From Candidatus Peribacteraceae bacterium (GTDB lineage: Bacteria; Patescibacteriota; Gracilibacteria; Peribacterales; Peribacteraceae), in assembly GCA_013140485.1 (NCBI GenBank), contig JABFSS010000116.1, positions 1 to 37,495 on the forward strand: a DNA stretch of 37,495 nt, given 5' to 3'. Of the stretch, positions 1 to 8,515 are shown one piece after another (the first letter of the stretch is position 1; the number at the start of each line of letters is the position of its first letter). Made by a program: the position numbers and the translations under genes. The notes below the pieces were generated by a model that saw only the letters and a program-made list of their open reading frames with translations, ran no database searches and was not told the DNA's origin.

Positions 1-2588
1 CGGTCACTGATGATCACGGCGTCTTCGAAGTTGTAGCCTTCCCACGACATGTACGCGACGAGCAGGTTCTGCCCGAGCGCCAACTCCCCTCCCTGGACAG
101 ATGAACCGTCGGCGAGCGGCTCGCCGCGGCGGACCTTTTGGCCGCGCGATACCTGCGGCCGCATGTGGAAGCAGGTTCCCTGATTGCTGCGGACGAACGT
201 GTGGAGTTTGTAGGTTTTCTTCTTGCCCGAGCTGTAGACGATGGAGACTTCGCGAGCGTCGGCAGCGGTGACTTCGCCGTCATCTTCGGCGAGCAGGGCA
301 TGACCGGATGCGCGCGCGGCGAGACCTTCCATGCCGGTGCCGACGTACGGCGAGTGAGGCTTGATGAGCGGAACCGCTTGGCGTTGCATGTTCGTTCCCA
401 TGGACGCACGGGTGTTGTCATCGTGCTCCAGGAAGGGGATGAGCGAGGTGGAGATCGAAAGAATTTGGCGGGGGCTGACGTCGACGTGCGTGATGTCGCG
501 GACGTGAGCGAGCAGCGGCTCCCCTGCTTTGCGCGACGAGATGCGGGTCGTCGGGAATTCGCTGAACTGATTCAAGTGCGTTTGCGCCTGGGCGATGGTC
601 AGATGGCGCTCCTGCTCGGCGTCGACATAGAGCACTTTACTCGTGATATACGGACGGACAGGGACGCTGTTTTTTCCTTCCTTCTTCAGAATCGCGATGG
701 CCTTTTTGGCGGTCTCCTTCGAATCGACGACGTCGCCTTCTTTGATGATGACTTTGCGGCTTTCTTTGACCGTGACGTCGATGATGCGGCCGAAAAGTTT
801 TTCGGGATCGAGCGGCACATCGTGCTTGATTTCGCGATACGGCGTCTCGAGGAATCCGTATTCGTTGACGCGGGCGAAGCCTGCCAAGTGAACGACGAGA
901 CCGATGTTGGGGCCTTCGGGAGTGGCAATGGGACAGATGCGGCCGTAGTGGGACGTGTGCACGTCGCGGACGTCGAAGCTCGCACGCTCGCGGCTGAGTC
1001 CTCCGGGACCCATCGCCGAGAGGCGGCGCTTATGGGCGAGTTCGGCCAGCGGGTTGGTCTGGTCCATGAACTGCGAGAGCTGGGACGACGCGAAGAATTC
1101 GCGCATCGCGGCCGTGATCGGACGGCAGTTGATGAGCTGGGTGGGGGTGACCGTTTCGATGTCCATGACGGTCATGCGGTCCTTGACGATGCGTTCCGTG
1201 CGGACGAGACCGACGCGGTACTTGTTCTGCACGAGTTCTCCGACGGAGCGGACGCGGCGGTTACTGAGGTGATCGATGTCGTCGGCGACGCCCACGCCGT
1301 TGTTGAGCTTCACGAGTTCACGCAGGATCGCGACGAAGTCGCTGACTTGGAAGACGCGATGCTGCTCGTCGTTCGGCGTCTTGATGTTGAAGCGGCGGTT
1401 GAGTTTGTAGCGGGCGATGGAACCCATGTCGTACTTCTTGAAATCGAAGAAGAGCGAATCGATGAGCTGCTTGGCGTTCTCGGGAGTGGCCAGATCGCCG
1501 GGGCGGATCTTGCGGTAGACGCTCTGGTACGCCTCCTCGACGGTGCGGATGGGATCTTTTTCGAGCGTCGTGAGGATGTAATCGTGCTCGGCGGCGGTGA
1601 CGTCTTTAAAGAGATCGATGATCTGGCTGTCGGCGACGTACCCGAAGACGCGGAGAAGCTGCGTGATGGGGATCTTGCGCTTGCGGTCGATTTTGCAGCT
1701 GATGATGCCGCGGCGGTCGGTTTCGATTTCGAGCCAGACGCCGCGCTTGGGGATGATTTTTGCCGCGTGGTAGCGAGGATGGTCGGGCATCTTGCTGAAG
1801 AAGACGCCGGGGGAACGGACCAATTGATGAACCACGACGCGCTCGATGCCGTCGACCACGAAGGTTCCGGAATCGGTCATGAGCGGAATGGATCCGAGGA
1901 AGACGTCTTGTTCCTTGATTTCGCCGGTCTCCCGGTTGATGAGCTGGACGTAGCCCTTCATCGCCGATTCGTAGCTGAGGTTACGACGCTTACAGGTGTC
2001 GGGGTCGTACTTGGGAGGATCGAACGTGTGGCCGAGAATGCGGAGCTCGAGCTTCTTGCCCGAGAAGTCGGTGATCGGCGTGATTTCTTCGAGGAGTTCC
2101 TTGAGACCCTCGGTGAGGAACCACTTGTAACTGAGGATCTGCATTTCGATCAGCGACGGAACGTGCGCGTTCTCTTCGTCTTCGACGAGCGCCACACGCT
2201 GCATTTCGACTTTCTTCGGCTTGAGATGATCGGGCAAGCGCGAGAAAACGGCGGGGATCCGGCCCGGAGGAGGAATGACGTGCGGATGCACTTGAGGCAA
2301 AACTTCGTCGTCGACATGCATTTGGTACGGCTTCTTCGGCACGTTGATTTTCTTGAGCGGCCGGAGAATGTCCGTCGTCTGCACCGGCTTGCTGCTGATT
2401 TTCTTGTTGAACTGCGCTTTCGGCTGGGGCTTCAGGATCGGTTTGAGCTTAGGTTTTTCTGCCACCACTGGCTTCTTCACGGACACTTTCTTTACCGCTT
2501 TCTGAGGAACGGGCTTTTTCTTCAGCGCGGGCTTCGCTGTCTTCACAGACTTTTTTGCAGCCTTAGCCGCCTTCTTCTTCGTTGCCAT
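1..2588 (-). CDS. rpoB: RNA polymerase beta subunit, N-terminal part (runs off the left edge)
   Basis: Catalytic beta subunit of DNA-directed RNA polymerase. Only the first 862 codons are inside the window; there is no stop before the left edge. The family signature GIERVVVHQLVRSPGVFF is clear, as is the rifampicin region (SQFMDQTNPLAELAHKRRLS, about 1020-1090) with the sensitive-type Asp516, His526 and Ser531 equivalents, followed by a conserved TPEGPNIGL block. The last residues in the window, VAYMSWEGYNFEDAVIIS, match the family just before the DNA-binding and flap parts. Oddity: the canonical fold starts at about residue 140 (HVPSLIEMQ). It is preceded by an extension rich in Lys, Ala and Pro that begins ATKKKAAKAAKK. 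ATG at 2588 is chosen because the Lys-rich stretch reads as protein and a good promoter lies upstream. AGGAGG at 2613-2618 is too far away to serve this start. rpoC is expected to follow outside the window. Confidence 0.97.
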   Translation of the reverse strand, partial: MATKKKAAKAAKKSVKTAKPALKKKPVPQKAVKKVSVKKPVVAEKPKLKPILKPQPKAQFNKKISSKPVQTTDILRPLKKINVPKKPYQMHVDDEVLPQVHPHVIPPPGRIPAVFSRLPDHLKPKKVEMQRVALVEDEENAHVPSLIEMQILSYKWFLTEGLKELLEEITPITDFSGKKLELRILGHTFDPPKYDPDTCKRRNLSYESAMKGYVQLINRETGEIKEQDVFLGSIPLMTDSGTFVVDGIERVVVHQLVRSPGVFFSKMPDHPRYHAAKIIPKRGVWLEIETDRRGIISCKIDRKRKIPITQLLRVFGYVADSQIIDLFKDVTAAEHDYILTTLEKDPIRTVEEAYQSVYRKIRPGDLATPENAKQLIDSLFFDFKKYDMGSIARYKLNRRFNIKTPNDEQHRVFQVSDFVAILRELVKLNNGVGVADDIDHLSNRRVRSVGELVQNKYRVGLVRTERIVKDRMTVMDIETVTPTQLINCRPITAAMREFFASSQLSQFMDQTNPLAELAHKRRLSAMGPGGLSRERASFDVRDVHTSHYGRICPIATPEGPNIGLVVHLAGFARVNEYGFLETPYREIKHDVPLDPEKLFGRIIDVTVKESRKVIIKEGDVVDSKETAKKAIAILKKEGKNSVPVRPYITSKVLYVDAEQERHLTIAQAQTHLNQFSEFPTTRISSRKAGEPLLAHVRDITHVDVSPRQILSISTSLIPFLEHDDNTRASMGTNMQRQAVPLIKPHSPYVGTGMEGLAARASGHALLAEDDGEVTAADAREVSIVYSSGKKKTYKLHTFVRSNQGTCFHMRPQVSRGQKVRRGEPLADGSSVQGGELALGQNLLVAYMSWEGYNFEDAVIISD

Positions 2589-2684
2589 ACGAAATGAGGG
2601 GAACGCAGATATCCTCCTGAGAAATACAGGGGGACCGGTTCGCGACACTCACAACTCAATCGGAAGCCGCCGCGAGATGGGCAT

Positions 2685-2712
2685 AGTGTAAGGAGGTTTT
2701 TCAGGAGGTCAA
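2685..2712 (-). promoter_or_regulatory. Likely rpoB promoter
   Basis: On the minus strand TTGACC (2707-2712) and TACACT (2685-2690) are separated by 16 bases, close to the sigma-70 consensus. The start of transcription would fall near 2678, giving a leader of about 90 bases before the rpoB ATG. It lies downstream of the hairpin that closes the preceding giant gene, as expected for an independent transcription unit. Confidence 0.6.
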
Positions 2713-2746
2713 ATCCTTCTTAATAAAGAAAACGAGGGAAACAATG

Positions 2747-2807
2747 AAAACGAGGAAAACGAGGATCTTGCCCTGAGCGGGCGAAGGGTCCTCGTTTTCC
2801 TCGTTTT
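2747..2807. repeat. Word-repeat inverted repeat A (terminator-like)
   Basis: Perfect 19-base arms, AAAACGAGGAAAACGAGGA (2747-2765) and its complement (2789-2807), each made of the repeated word AAAACGAGG. The loop holds CCCTGAGCGGGCGAAGGG (2771-2788), a relative of the element at 8469-8487. It sits between the stop of the giant gene and the rpoB promoter, and on the minus strand is followed by a T-rich run, so it could terminate the giant transcript. Confidence 0.75.
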
Positions 2808-2832
2808 TCTTCGATTTCTGCGTTTGCTTCCG

Positions 2833-5800
2833 TTACGGCAGACACGTCACCATCGTCGTCGCCGTCGCGGAGTTGTTGCTCATATTCGTATCCGTGCCCG
2901 CGGTGGTCGATACGTTCGCCGACTTCGTGAACGGCGTATTGCACCGGTAATCGGAGACGACGCGCAGGAAGACCATGAAGGTCTTGCTCTCGCCGGGCGC
3001 CAAGCTCGGCACGATGCACGTGACTTCCGTTCCGTTGGACGTGCACTCATCGCTGGAGAGCAGGTCGCTGAAGAGGAAGTCCCCGGGCGGCGGCTGAATC
3101 ATCTTGGCCGATGCGACAGTGGTGGTGCCGACGTTCTTCACGACGATCGTTTCGGGGAGATCGAATCCGCGGTTGACCTGCGGCGGCAGACTGAGCGTCA
3201 CCGACAGATCGACGGCTGCACCGCCGCCGTTCGTCTCATCGTTGTCCTGTGAGTTGACGCAGCCGGGATCGGAGGAGTCGACAAGACCGTCTCCGTCGTT
3301 ATCAACGCCGTCGCTGCATTGGGCCGGAGGAGCGGAGTTGAACTCATCATTGTCCTGGCTGTTCACACATCCGGGATCGACTGCATCGGCTTTGCCGTCT
3401 CCGTCGTTGTCGACGCCGTCCTGGCATTGCGATTTCGGATTCGTTTCGTCGTTGTCGGTCGCGGCGCTGCAACTGAAGTCGCTCAAGTCCGTAAATCCGT
3501 CGCCGTCGTTATCGATGCCGTCTTGGCACTGGGCGAGTGCGCAGACGGGCGGGAATCCGCAGAAGGTGAATGACGAGTAGCCGTTGCCCCCAAAGGTGAT
3601 GCCATTCGTGCCGAAGCCATTATGGAAACCCACTCCCTGAATTGCGGACGCGGCGCTGCCGCCGGCGCCGATGGACATGGACGGGGCGGAACCTGCGGGC
3701 ACTTTGGTGCCGTTGCTGAAGACGAGCTCAATGGCATCGATGTTATTGCCGACATTGCTGACCGGACCCGGCGTGAACGCCTGGACGGTGAAGCAAGGAC
3801 CGCTCGAATCCAATTGACCCGCGGAGTTGCTGACGAAGAAGTCGTACTTCTCGCCAAAAGTCAGGCCGGTATCAAGGTCTGCGTTGCCGGGACCTTGCGC
3901 GATGTCCTGGATCAGACGCACGTCATTTTTGGCGTAGCTGTACTTGGCGGTCGGCTCAGGAGTGGGACCGGACGATTGTTCGTAGATATCAAACCCCACG
4001 AGTCCCGGCATGTTCAGAAGAGACGTGGTGGGATTGGGGCACGAAGAGGAATTCGACTCGTCCGTATCTTGCGCATTGGAACATCCCGGATCCTGCGGGA
4101 AATCGACGAGTCCGTCGCCGTCGTTGTCGATGCCGTCCTGGCATTGCGCGGCCGGAGCGGCATTGGATTCATCGTTGTCTTGCTTGCTCGAGCAACCTGC
4201 ATCCTGCGGGAAGTCGACTGCGCCGTCGCCGTCGTTATCGAAACCGTCCTGGCACTGCGATTTCGGGTTCGTCTCATCATTGTCCGTCGCGGAACTGCAA
4301 CTGAAGTCCGCGGAATCGGTCGCGCCGTCACCGTCGTTATCGATACCGTCATTGCACTGGAATACTGTCGGAGGAGGCGGGCCGGAGCAGGTGATAAGAA
4401 CGGAATCCGTCGAGGTGTTGTTGGACGAATTACCGTCGACTGCCGAGGTCGTGCTGACCGTCGCCTGTTTAGTGATGGTCGAGTTGCATGCCTGGGAAGG
4501 CGAGACTGTCAGGTACGTCCAGAAAACGGTGGACTGGCCGGGCGCGAGGTTACCGACGGTGCACGTCACGGTCACGCCGTTCGAAGAACAATTTTGGCTG
4601 GAGAGCGAGGAATTGAACGTGAGACCGGCGGGGAGCGCCTGCGTCACCAAGGAACTCGCAATCGCCACGGAACCCACGTTCTGGACCGCAATTTTCTCCG
4701 GCATGTTGTCACCGCGATTGATCTGCGGATCGATGGCGAGGAACACCGCGAGATCCGCGTTCACGGGCGGCGCGTTGAATTCGCTGTCGTCCTGCAAGCT
4801 CACGCATCCCTGATCCGACACGTCGACGAATCCGTCGCCGTCGTTATCGATGCCGTCCTGACACTGGGCCTTGGGGAAGGTTTCGTCATTGTCTGTCGGT
4901 GAACTGCAGCTGAAGTCGCTCGGGAAGTCGGTCGCGCCGTCGTTGTCGTTGTCGATGCCGTCCTGGCACTGCGCGGCAACCGGCTGATTGAATTCGATAT
5001 TGTCCTGCTTGCTCGCGCAACCCGGATCCTGCGGGAAGTCGACGAGGCCGTCGGCATCGTTATCGACACCGTCCTGGCATTGCGACTTCGGGTTCGTCTC
5101 GTCGTTGTCGGTCGGGGCGTCGCAACTGAAATCATTCGGGAAGTCCGCGGCTCCATCGTTGTCATTATCAATGCCGTCTTGGCATTGCGCGGCCGGCGGA
5201 GGCGGGTTCCCGCCGCACGTCACGCGGAATGAATCCGAAGCGGTGTTGTTTGCGGCATTGATGTCGGTGACACCGATGGCGGTGACCGTCGCTTGTTTGT
5301 TGACGATCGAATCGCAGGGCCATGTGGAGGGAATCGTGAGGAAAACGACGAAGGTCTTCGACTGTCCCGGAGCGAGACTGGCCACGGTGCAATCGATGCT
5401 GACGCCGTTGAAGGCGCATGCGGGATCGGACAGGGCGGCGTTGTATCCGAGACCCGTCGGAACGATTTGCTTTACCGTGGCGCTCGGCACCGTGACGGAA
5501 CCGACATTCTGCACGCCAATCTTCTCAGCCATATTGTCGCCGCGGTTGATCTGCGGATCGATATCGAGACTGACTGCGAGATCGGCGCCGGCGGGAGGCG
5601 GAGGAGCATTGAACTCACCATCATCCTGCTTGCTTGTGCAACCCGGATCGCCGGGGAAGTCCGTCTGACCATCGCCATCGTTATCGATGCCATCCTGGCA
5701 TTGCGACTTCGGGTTCGTCTCGTCGTTATCCGTCGGAGCACTGCAACTGAAGTCGTTGGGGAAATCCACGGCTCCATCATTGTCGTTGTCGATGCCGTCC

Positions 5801-8220
5801 TGACATTGGAAGAGGGTGGGCTGAGTGAACTCATTATTGTCCTGATTGCTGGAACAGCCGGAATCCTGCGGGAAGTCGGTTGCGCCGTCTGCGTCGTTAT
5901 CAACGCCATCCTGGCATTGGGCTTTGGGATTCGCTTCGTCGTTGTCGGACGAAGAACCGCAGCTGAAGTCGTTCGGGAAGTCTGTGGCTCCATCGTTGTC
6001 ATTATCGATGCCGTCGCTGCATTGCGGCGCGGGCGGCGGGCCGTCCGGACAGGTGATGAGGACGTTCCCCGACGCGGTGTTATTTGCCGGATTCGTATCG
6101 GTGGCCGACGTCGTGGTGACGGTGTCCTGGAATGTTGCGGCAGAACCGCAGGGCGTCGTTGCGGGAACGAGCAATGCAACTTGGAAAGCAATGGACGCGC
6201 CTGGAGCGAGGTTCGAAACCGGGCAAGTGACGAATGCGGTATCCGACGTGCAGGCGGGATTCGAGGACGCGGGAACGAAAACGTATCCGGCCGGAATCGG
6301 CTGCTTCAAAACGGCGGACGCAACGGCCACGCTACCGAGGTTTTTTACACCGAGAATTTGCGTGAGATTGGTGCCCCGGTGGTTTTGCGGGGGAACCGAA
6401 ATAGTCGCTTGCAGGTCGACACCCGCTCCGCCTCCACCGTTCGTTTCGTCGTTGTCCTGCTTGCTCGCACATCCGGAATCCTGTGAGAAATCAGAGAGAC
6501 CGTCTCCGTCGTTATCGACGCCATCCTGGCACTGCGCCTTGGGATTGGTTTCGTCGGTGTCGGTCGCGGAGCTGCAACTGAAGTCGTTCGGGAAGTCGAC
6601 TGCACCGTCGCCATCGTTATCGACGCCGTCGGAGCATTGTGAAGCTGTTCCGTTGCAGGATTTCTGGAAGTTCAGCAGATTCACGTAGTTCTCCGTACGC
6701 TTGGGGCCGCAACTCAGCAGTCCCGTCTCGTTGGTATTGAATACCACCGATCCGTGCCCGTTCTGGGCCGGCGTGAATGCAATGGCAACCTGTGCCGTGG
6801 AATTGAGGATCGCGATCGACGACGGCAATGTGCCGCCCCATGCGGCAGAATTAGTGAAGGTGATCAGCGCATCGGTATTGCGGCCCACAATTTTTTCACC
6901 GGTGAAGATGGGATGCGTGGTTGTCACCGCTTGGCACGCTCCGCCTGCGGTATTATCAAGCGTGCCACTGAACTGTATGCCAAGATTTCCGGCGATTTGG
7001 TTCACGCGCGCCGTGCAATTGCCGAGGCGCTGCTGACCGTGCCCGGTGTCGCCGTACGCATCGTCCGCTGTGAGGCTCAAGCTTCCACCCGCGAGGTAGA
7101 AGCTGCGGATCACAGCGAGTTCAGCTGACGAGAGAAGCCCCGTATTGCCGCCGCAACCGTTGTGGAAGTACGAGATATCAAAATTATTCTTGTTGAGGAC
7201 GGAAGACGTGATCGTGGGAAGTGAATTCCTATTGTAAAACGTAACGTTGTATCCGAGATTAACAAGGCCTTGCTCTTCGGATGGAATAAGTGGCGGGTTC
7301 GGTTGAAGATCAATGTAGATGATGCGCGCTGCACGGCACGAAATCTGATCGGATTCGTCATTGTCCTGCGCGTTGACGCAGCCGGCATCAACCGCGTCGA
7401 ATTTTCCGTCACCATCGTTGTCGATGCCGTCCTGGCACTGCGACTTCTGGTTCGTTTCGTCGTTGTCGGTCGGAGCGTCGCAACTGAAGTCATTCGGGAA
7501 GTCGGTCGCACCGTCACCGTCGTTATCGATGCCGTCGTTGCACTGCACATCGCCGCATGCGGCCGGGTACCCTCCGAACGTGAATCTGGAGTAGCCGTTG
7601 CCTCCAAAGGTGATGCCATTCGTGCCGAAGCCATTATGGAAACCTACTCCCTGAATGGAGGACGCGGCGTTGCCTCCGACGCCGATGGACATGGACGGGA
7701 CGGAGCCGGCGGCCACCTTGGTGCCATTGCTGAAGACAAGTTCGATCGCATCGATGTTATTGCCCACGTTGCTGACCAGTCCGGGCGTCCAGGCTTCGAC
7801 CGTAAAGTACGCGCCCGTCGGATCCAATTGACCCGCGGCATTGCTGACGAAGAAGTCGTACTTCTCGCCGAGAGTCAGGCCGGTATCAAGGTCTGCATTG
7901 CCGGGACCTTGCGCGATGTCCTGGATCAGACGCACGTCATTTTTGGCGTAGCTGTACTTGGCGGTCGGCTCAGGAGTGGGACCGGACGATTGTTCGTAGA
8001 TATCAAATCCCACGAGTCCCGGCATGTTCAGAAGAGACGTGATGGGATTGCTACAGGCTGCCGGCGCGTTCTGACTTACCTGAAGTGCCGATCCGGAAAC
8101 GTCGTACGCCGTTCTCGCGTGAGCGAACGCCGGAAACAGAGTTGCGGACAAAACCATCGCGGTCATCGTGAAACATCCCACAAATTTTTGAAGTCGCAGG
8201 AGACAAAAACGGCTTTGCAT
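2833..8220 (-). CDS. Giant secreted repeat protein: Asp-rich calcium-loop-like repeats, DUF11 domains, GATase-like domain
   Basis: A protein of 1795 residues. A signal peptide ends near AFAHA, supporting ATG at 8220 rather than the TTG two codons upstream. Order (approximate residues): unknown module (55-225), two Asp-rich repeats, a glutamine-amidotransferase/ThuA-like domain (300-525), two repeats, DUF11 (600-725), four repeats, DUF11 (878-1005), four repeats, DUF11 (1154-1280), three repeats, a second copy of the first module (1390-1560), three repeats, DUF11 to the C-terminus. The 18 repeats follow QCQDGIDNDGDG..D, then a second Cys and DNDE. The D-x-D-x-D-G pattern resembles calcium loops of thrombospondin type 3 and MopE-like motifs. 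No LPXTG, SLH domain or C-terminal membrane segment is seen, so it is secreted or held non-covalently. Function is unknown; a surface adhesin or matrix role is an inference. No clear Shine-Dalgarno site. Confidence 0.9.
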   Translation of the reverse strand: MQSRFCLLRLQKFVGCFTMTAMVLSATLFPAFAHARTAYDVSGSALQVSQNAPAACSNPITSLLNMPGLVGFDIYEQSSGPTPEPTAKYSYAKNDVRLIQDIAQGPGNADLDTGLTLGEKYDFFVSNAAGQLDPTGAYFTVEAWTPGLVSNVGNNIDAIELVFSNGTKVAAGSVPSMSIGVGGNAASSIQGVGFHNGFGTNGITFGGNGYSRFTFGGYPAACGDVQCNDGIDNDGDGATDFPNDFSCDAPTDNDETNQKSQCQDGIDNDGDGKFDAVDAGCVNAQDNDESDQISCRAARIIYIDLQPNPPLIPSEEQGLVNLGYNVTFYNRNSLPTITSSVLNKNNFDISYFHNGCGGNTGLLSSAELAVIRSFYLAGGSLSLTADDAYGDTGHGQQRLGNCTARVNQIAGNLGIQFSGTLDNTAGGACQAVTTTHPIFTGEKIVGRNTDALITFTNSAAWGGTLPSSIAILNSTAQVAIAFTPAQNGHGSVVFNTNETGLLSCGPKRTENYVNLLNFQKSCNGTASQCSDGVDNDGDGAVDFPNDFSCSSATDTDETNPKAQCQDGVDNDGDGLSDFSQDSGCASKQDNDETNGGGGAGVDLQATISVPPQNHRGTNLTQILGVKNLGSVAVASAVLKQPIPAGYVFVPASSNPACTSDTAFVTCPVSNLAPGASIAFQVALLVPATTPCGSAATFQDTVTTTSATDTNPANNTASGNVLITCPDGPPPAPQCSDGIDNDNDGATDFPNDFSCGSSSDNDEANPKAQCQDGVDNDADGATDFPQDSGCSSNQDNNEFTQPTLFQCQDGIDNDNDGAVDFPNDFSCSAPTDNDETNPKSQCQDGIDNDGDGQTDFPGDPGCTSKQDDGEFNAPPPPAGADLAVSLDIDPQINRGDNMAEKIGVQNVGSVTVPSATVKQIVPTGLGYNAALSDPACAFNGVSIDCTVASLAPGQSKTFVVFLTIPSTWPCDSIVNKQATVTAIGVTDINAANNTASDSFRVTCGGNPPPPAAQCQDGIDNDNDGAADFPNDFSCDAPTDNDETNPKSQCQDGVDNDADGLVDFPQDPGCASKQDNIEFNQPVAAQCQDGIDNDNDGATDFPSDFSCSSPTDNDETFPKAQCQDGIDNDGDGFVDVSDQGCVSLQDDSEFNAPPVNADLAVFLAIDPQINRGDNMPEKIAVQNVGSVAIASSLVTQALPAGLTFNSSLSSQNCSSNGVTVTCTVGNLAPGQSTVFWTYLTVSPSQACNSTITKQATVSTTSAVDGNSSNNTSTDSVLITCSGPPPPTVFQCNDGIDNDGDGATDSADFSCSSATDNDETNPKSQCQDGFDNDGDGAVDFPQDAGCSSKQDNDESNAAPAAQCQDGIDNDGDGLVDFPQDPGCSNAQDTDESNSSSCPNPTTSLLNMPGLVGFDIYEQSSGPTPEPTAKYSYAKNDVRLIQDIAQGPGNADLDTGLTFGEKYDFFVSNSAGQLDSSGPCFTVQAFTPGPVSNVGNNIDAIELVFSNGTKVPAGSAPSMSIGAGGSAASAIQGVGFHNGFGTNGITFGGNGYSSFTFCGFPPVCALAQCQDGIDNDGDGFTDLSDFSCSAATDNDETNPKSQCQDGVDNDGDGKADAVDPGCVNSQDNDEFNSAPPAQCSDGVDNDGDGLVDSSDPGCVNSQDNDETNGGGAAVDLSVTLSLPPQVNRGFDLPETIVVKNVGTTTVASAKMIQPPPGDFLFSDLLSSDECTSNGTEVTCIVPSLAPGESKTFMVFLRVVSDYRCNTPFTKSANVSTTAGTDTNMSNNSATATTMVTCLP

Positions 8221-8515
8221 ACGCAAGAAGGTGAGAGATAAAAAAGGAAGTTACTGTGAGGCAGACGCAGTCAGCGGTCAATCCTTACCGGGCTGTTTCT
8301 ATCATGTTGTAGCCAATAGTTGCTCTTCCGCCCGTGAGTAAGCGGATGGTGATCATGAATAATTACTAATAAGTAACTTTTAAGTATTATTGTCAATATT
8401 CATGGTATTTGGCTCTGTGTAGGCTTCTTTGGAATTAATTATGAAGGAAATTGTTGTGTAACACAGTGCCCTTCGACAGGCTCAGGGTCACTTCGCAGAT
8501 TCAGGAACAAGGAAA
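8221..8515. promoter_or_regulatory. AT-rich intergenic region with weak promoter for the giant gene
   Basis: No gene is seen in these 295 bases. On the minus strand a perfect -35 TTGACA lies at 8391-8396; 17 bases on, CTTATT is a poor -10, so the promoter call is tentative. The leader to the ATG would be about 140 bases. A dispersed palindrome sits at 8469-8487. Similar words containing ACACAGTG occur on both sides of it (about 8449-8468 and 8528-8548). Confidence 0.3.
8469..8487. repeat. Dispersed palindrome CCCTTCGACAGGCTCAGGG
   Basis: A short palindromic element whose complement, CCCTGAGCCTGTCGAAGGG, matches the loop of the inverted repeat at 2771-2788 except for the centre. It lies just downstream of the agmatine deiminase stop codon. 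Elements with this CCTGAGC..TCGAAGG core are widely dispersed in many bacterial genomes. Confidence 0.6.

Noticed and set aside
138..2597. An 819-codon open frame on the plus strand opposite rpoB
   Set aside because: Its protein is rich in Asp, Arg and Val without any family pattern, and the minus strand encodes unmistakable RpoB. It is an antisense shadow caused by GC-rich codon use.
3240..7560. CRISPR-like array of regularly repeated 30-base words
   Set aside because: The repeats are codons of the QCQDGIDNDGDG motif in one open frame, vary at silent sites, and have no unique spacers or cas genes nearby.
3622..8241. Several long plus-strand frames opposite the giant repeat gene
   Set aside because: They repeat the complement of the Asp-rich motif (for example IVVIDAVLAL) and have no independent start signals or family matches.
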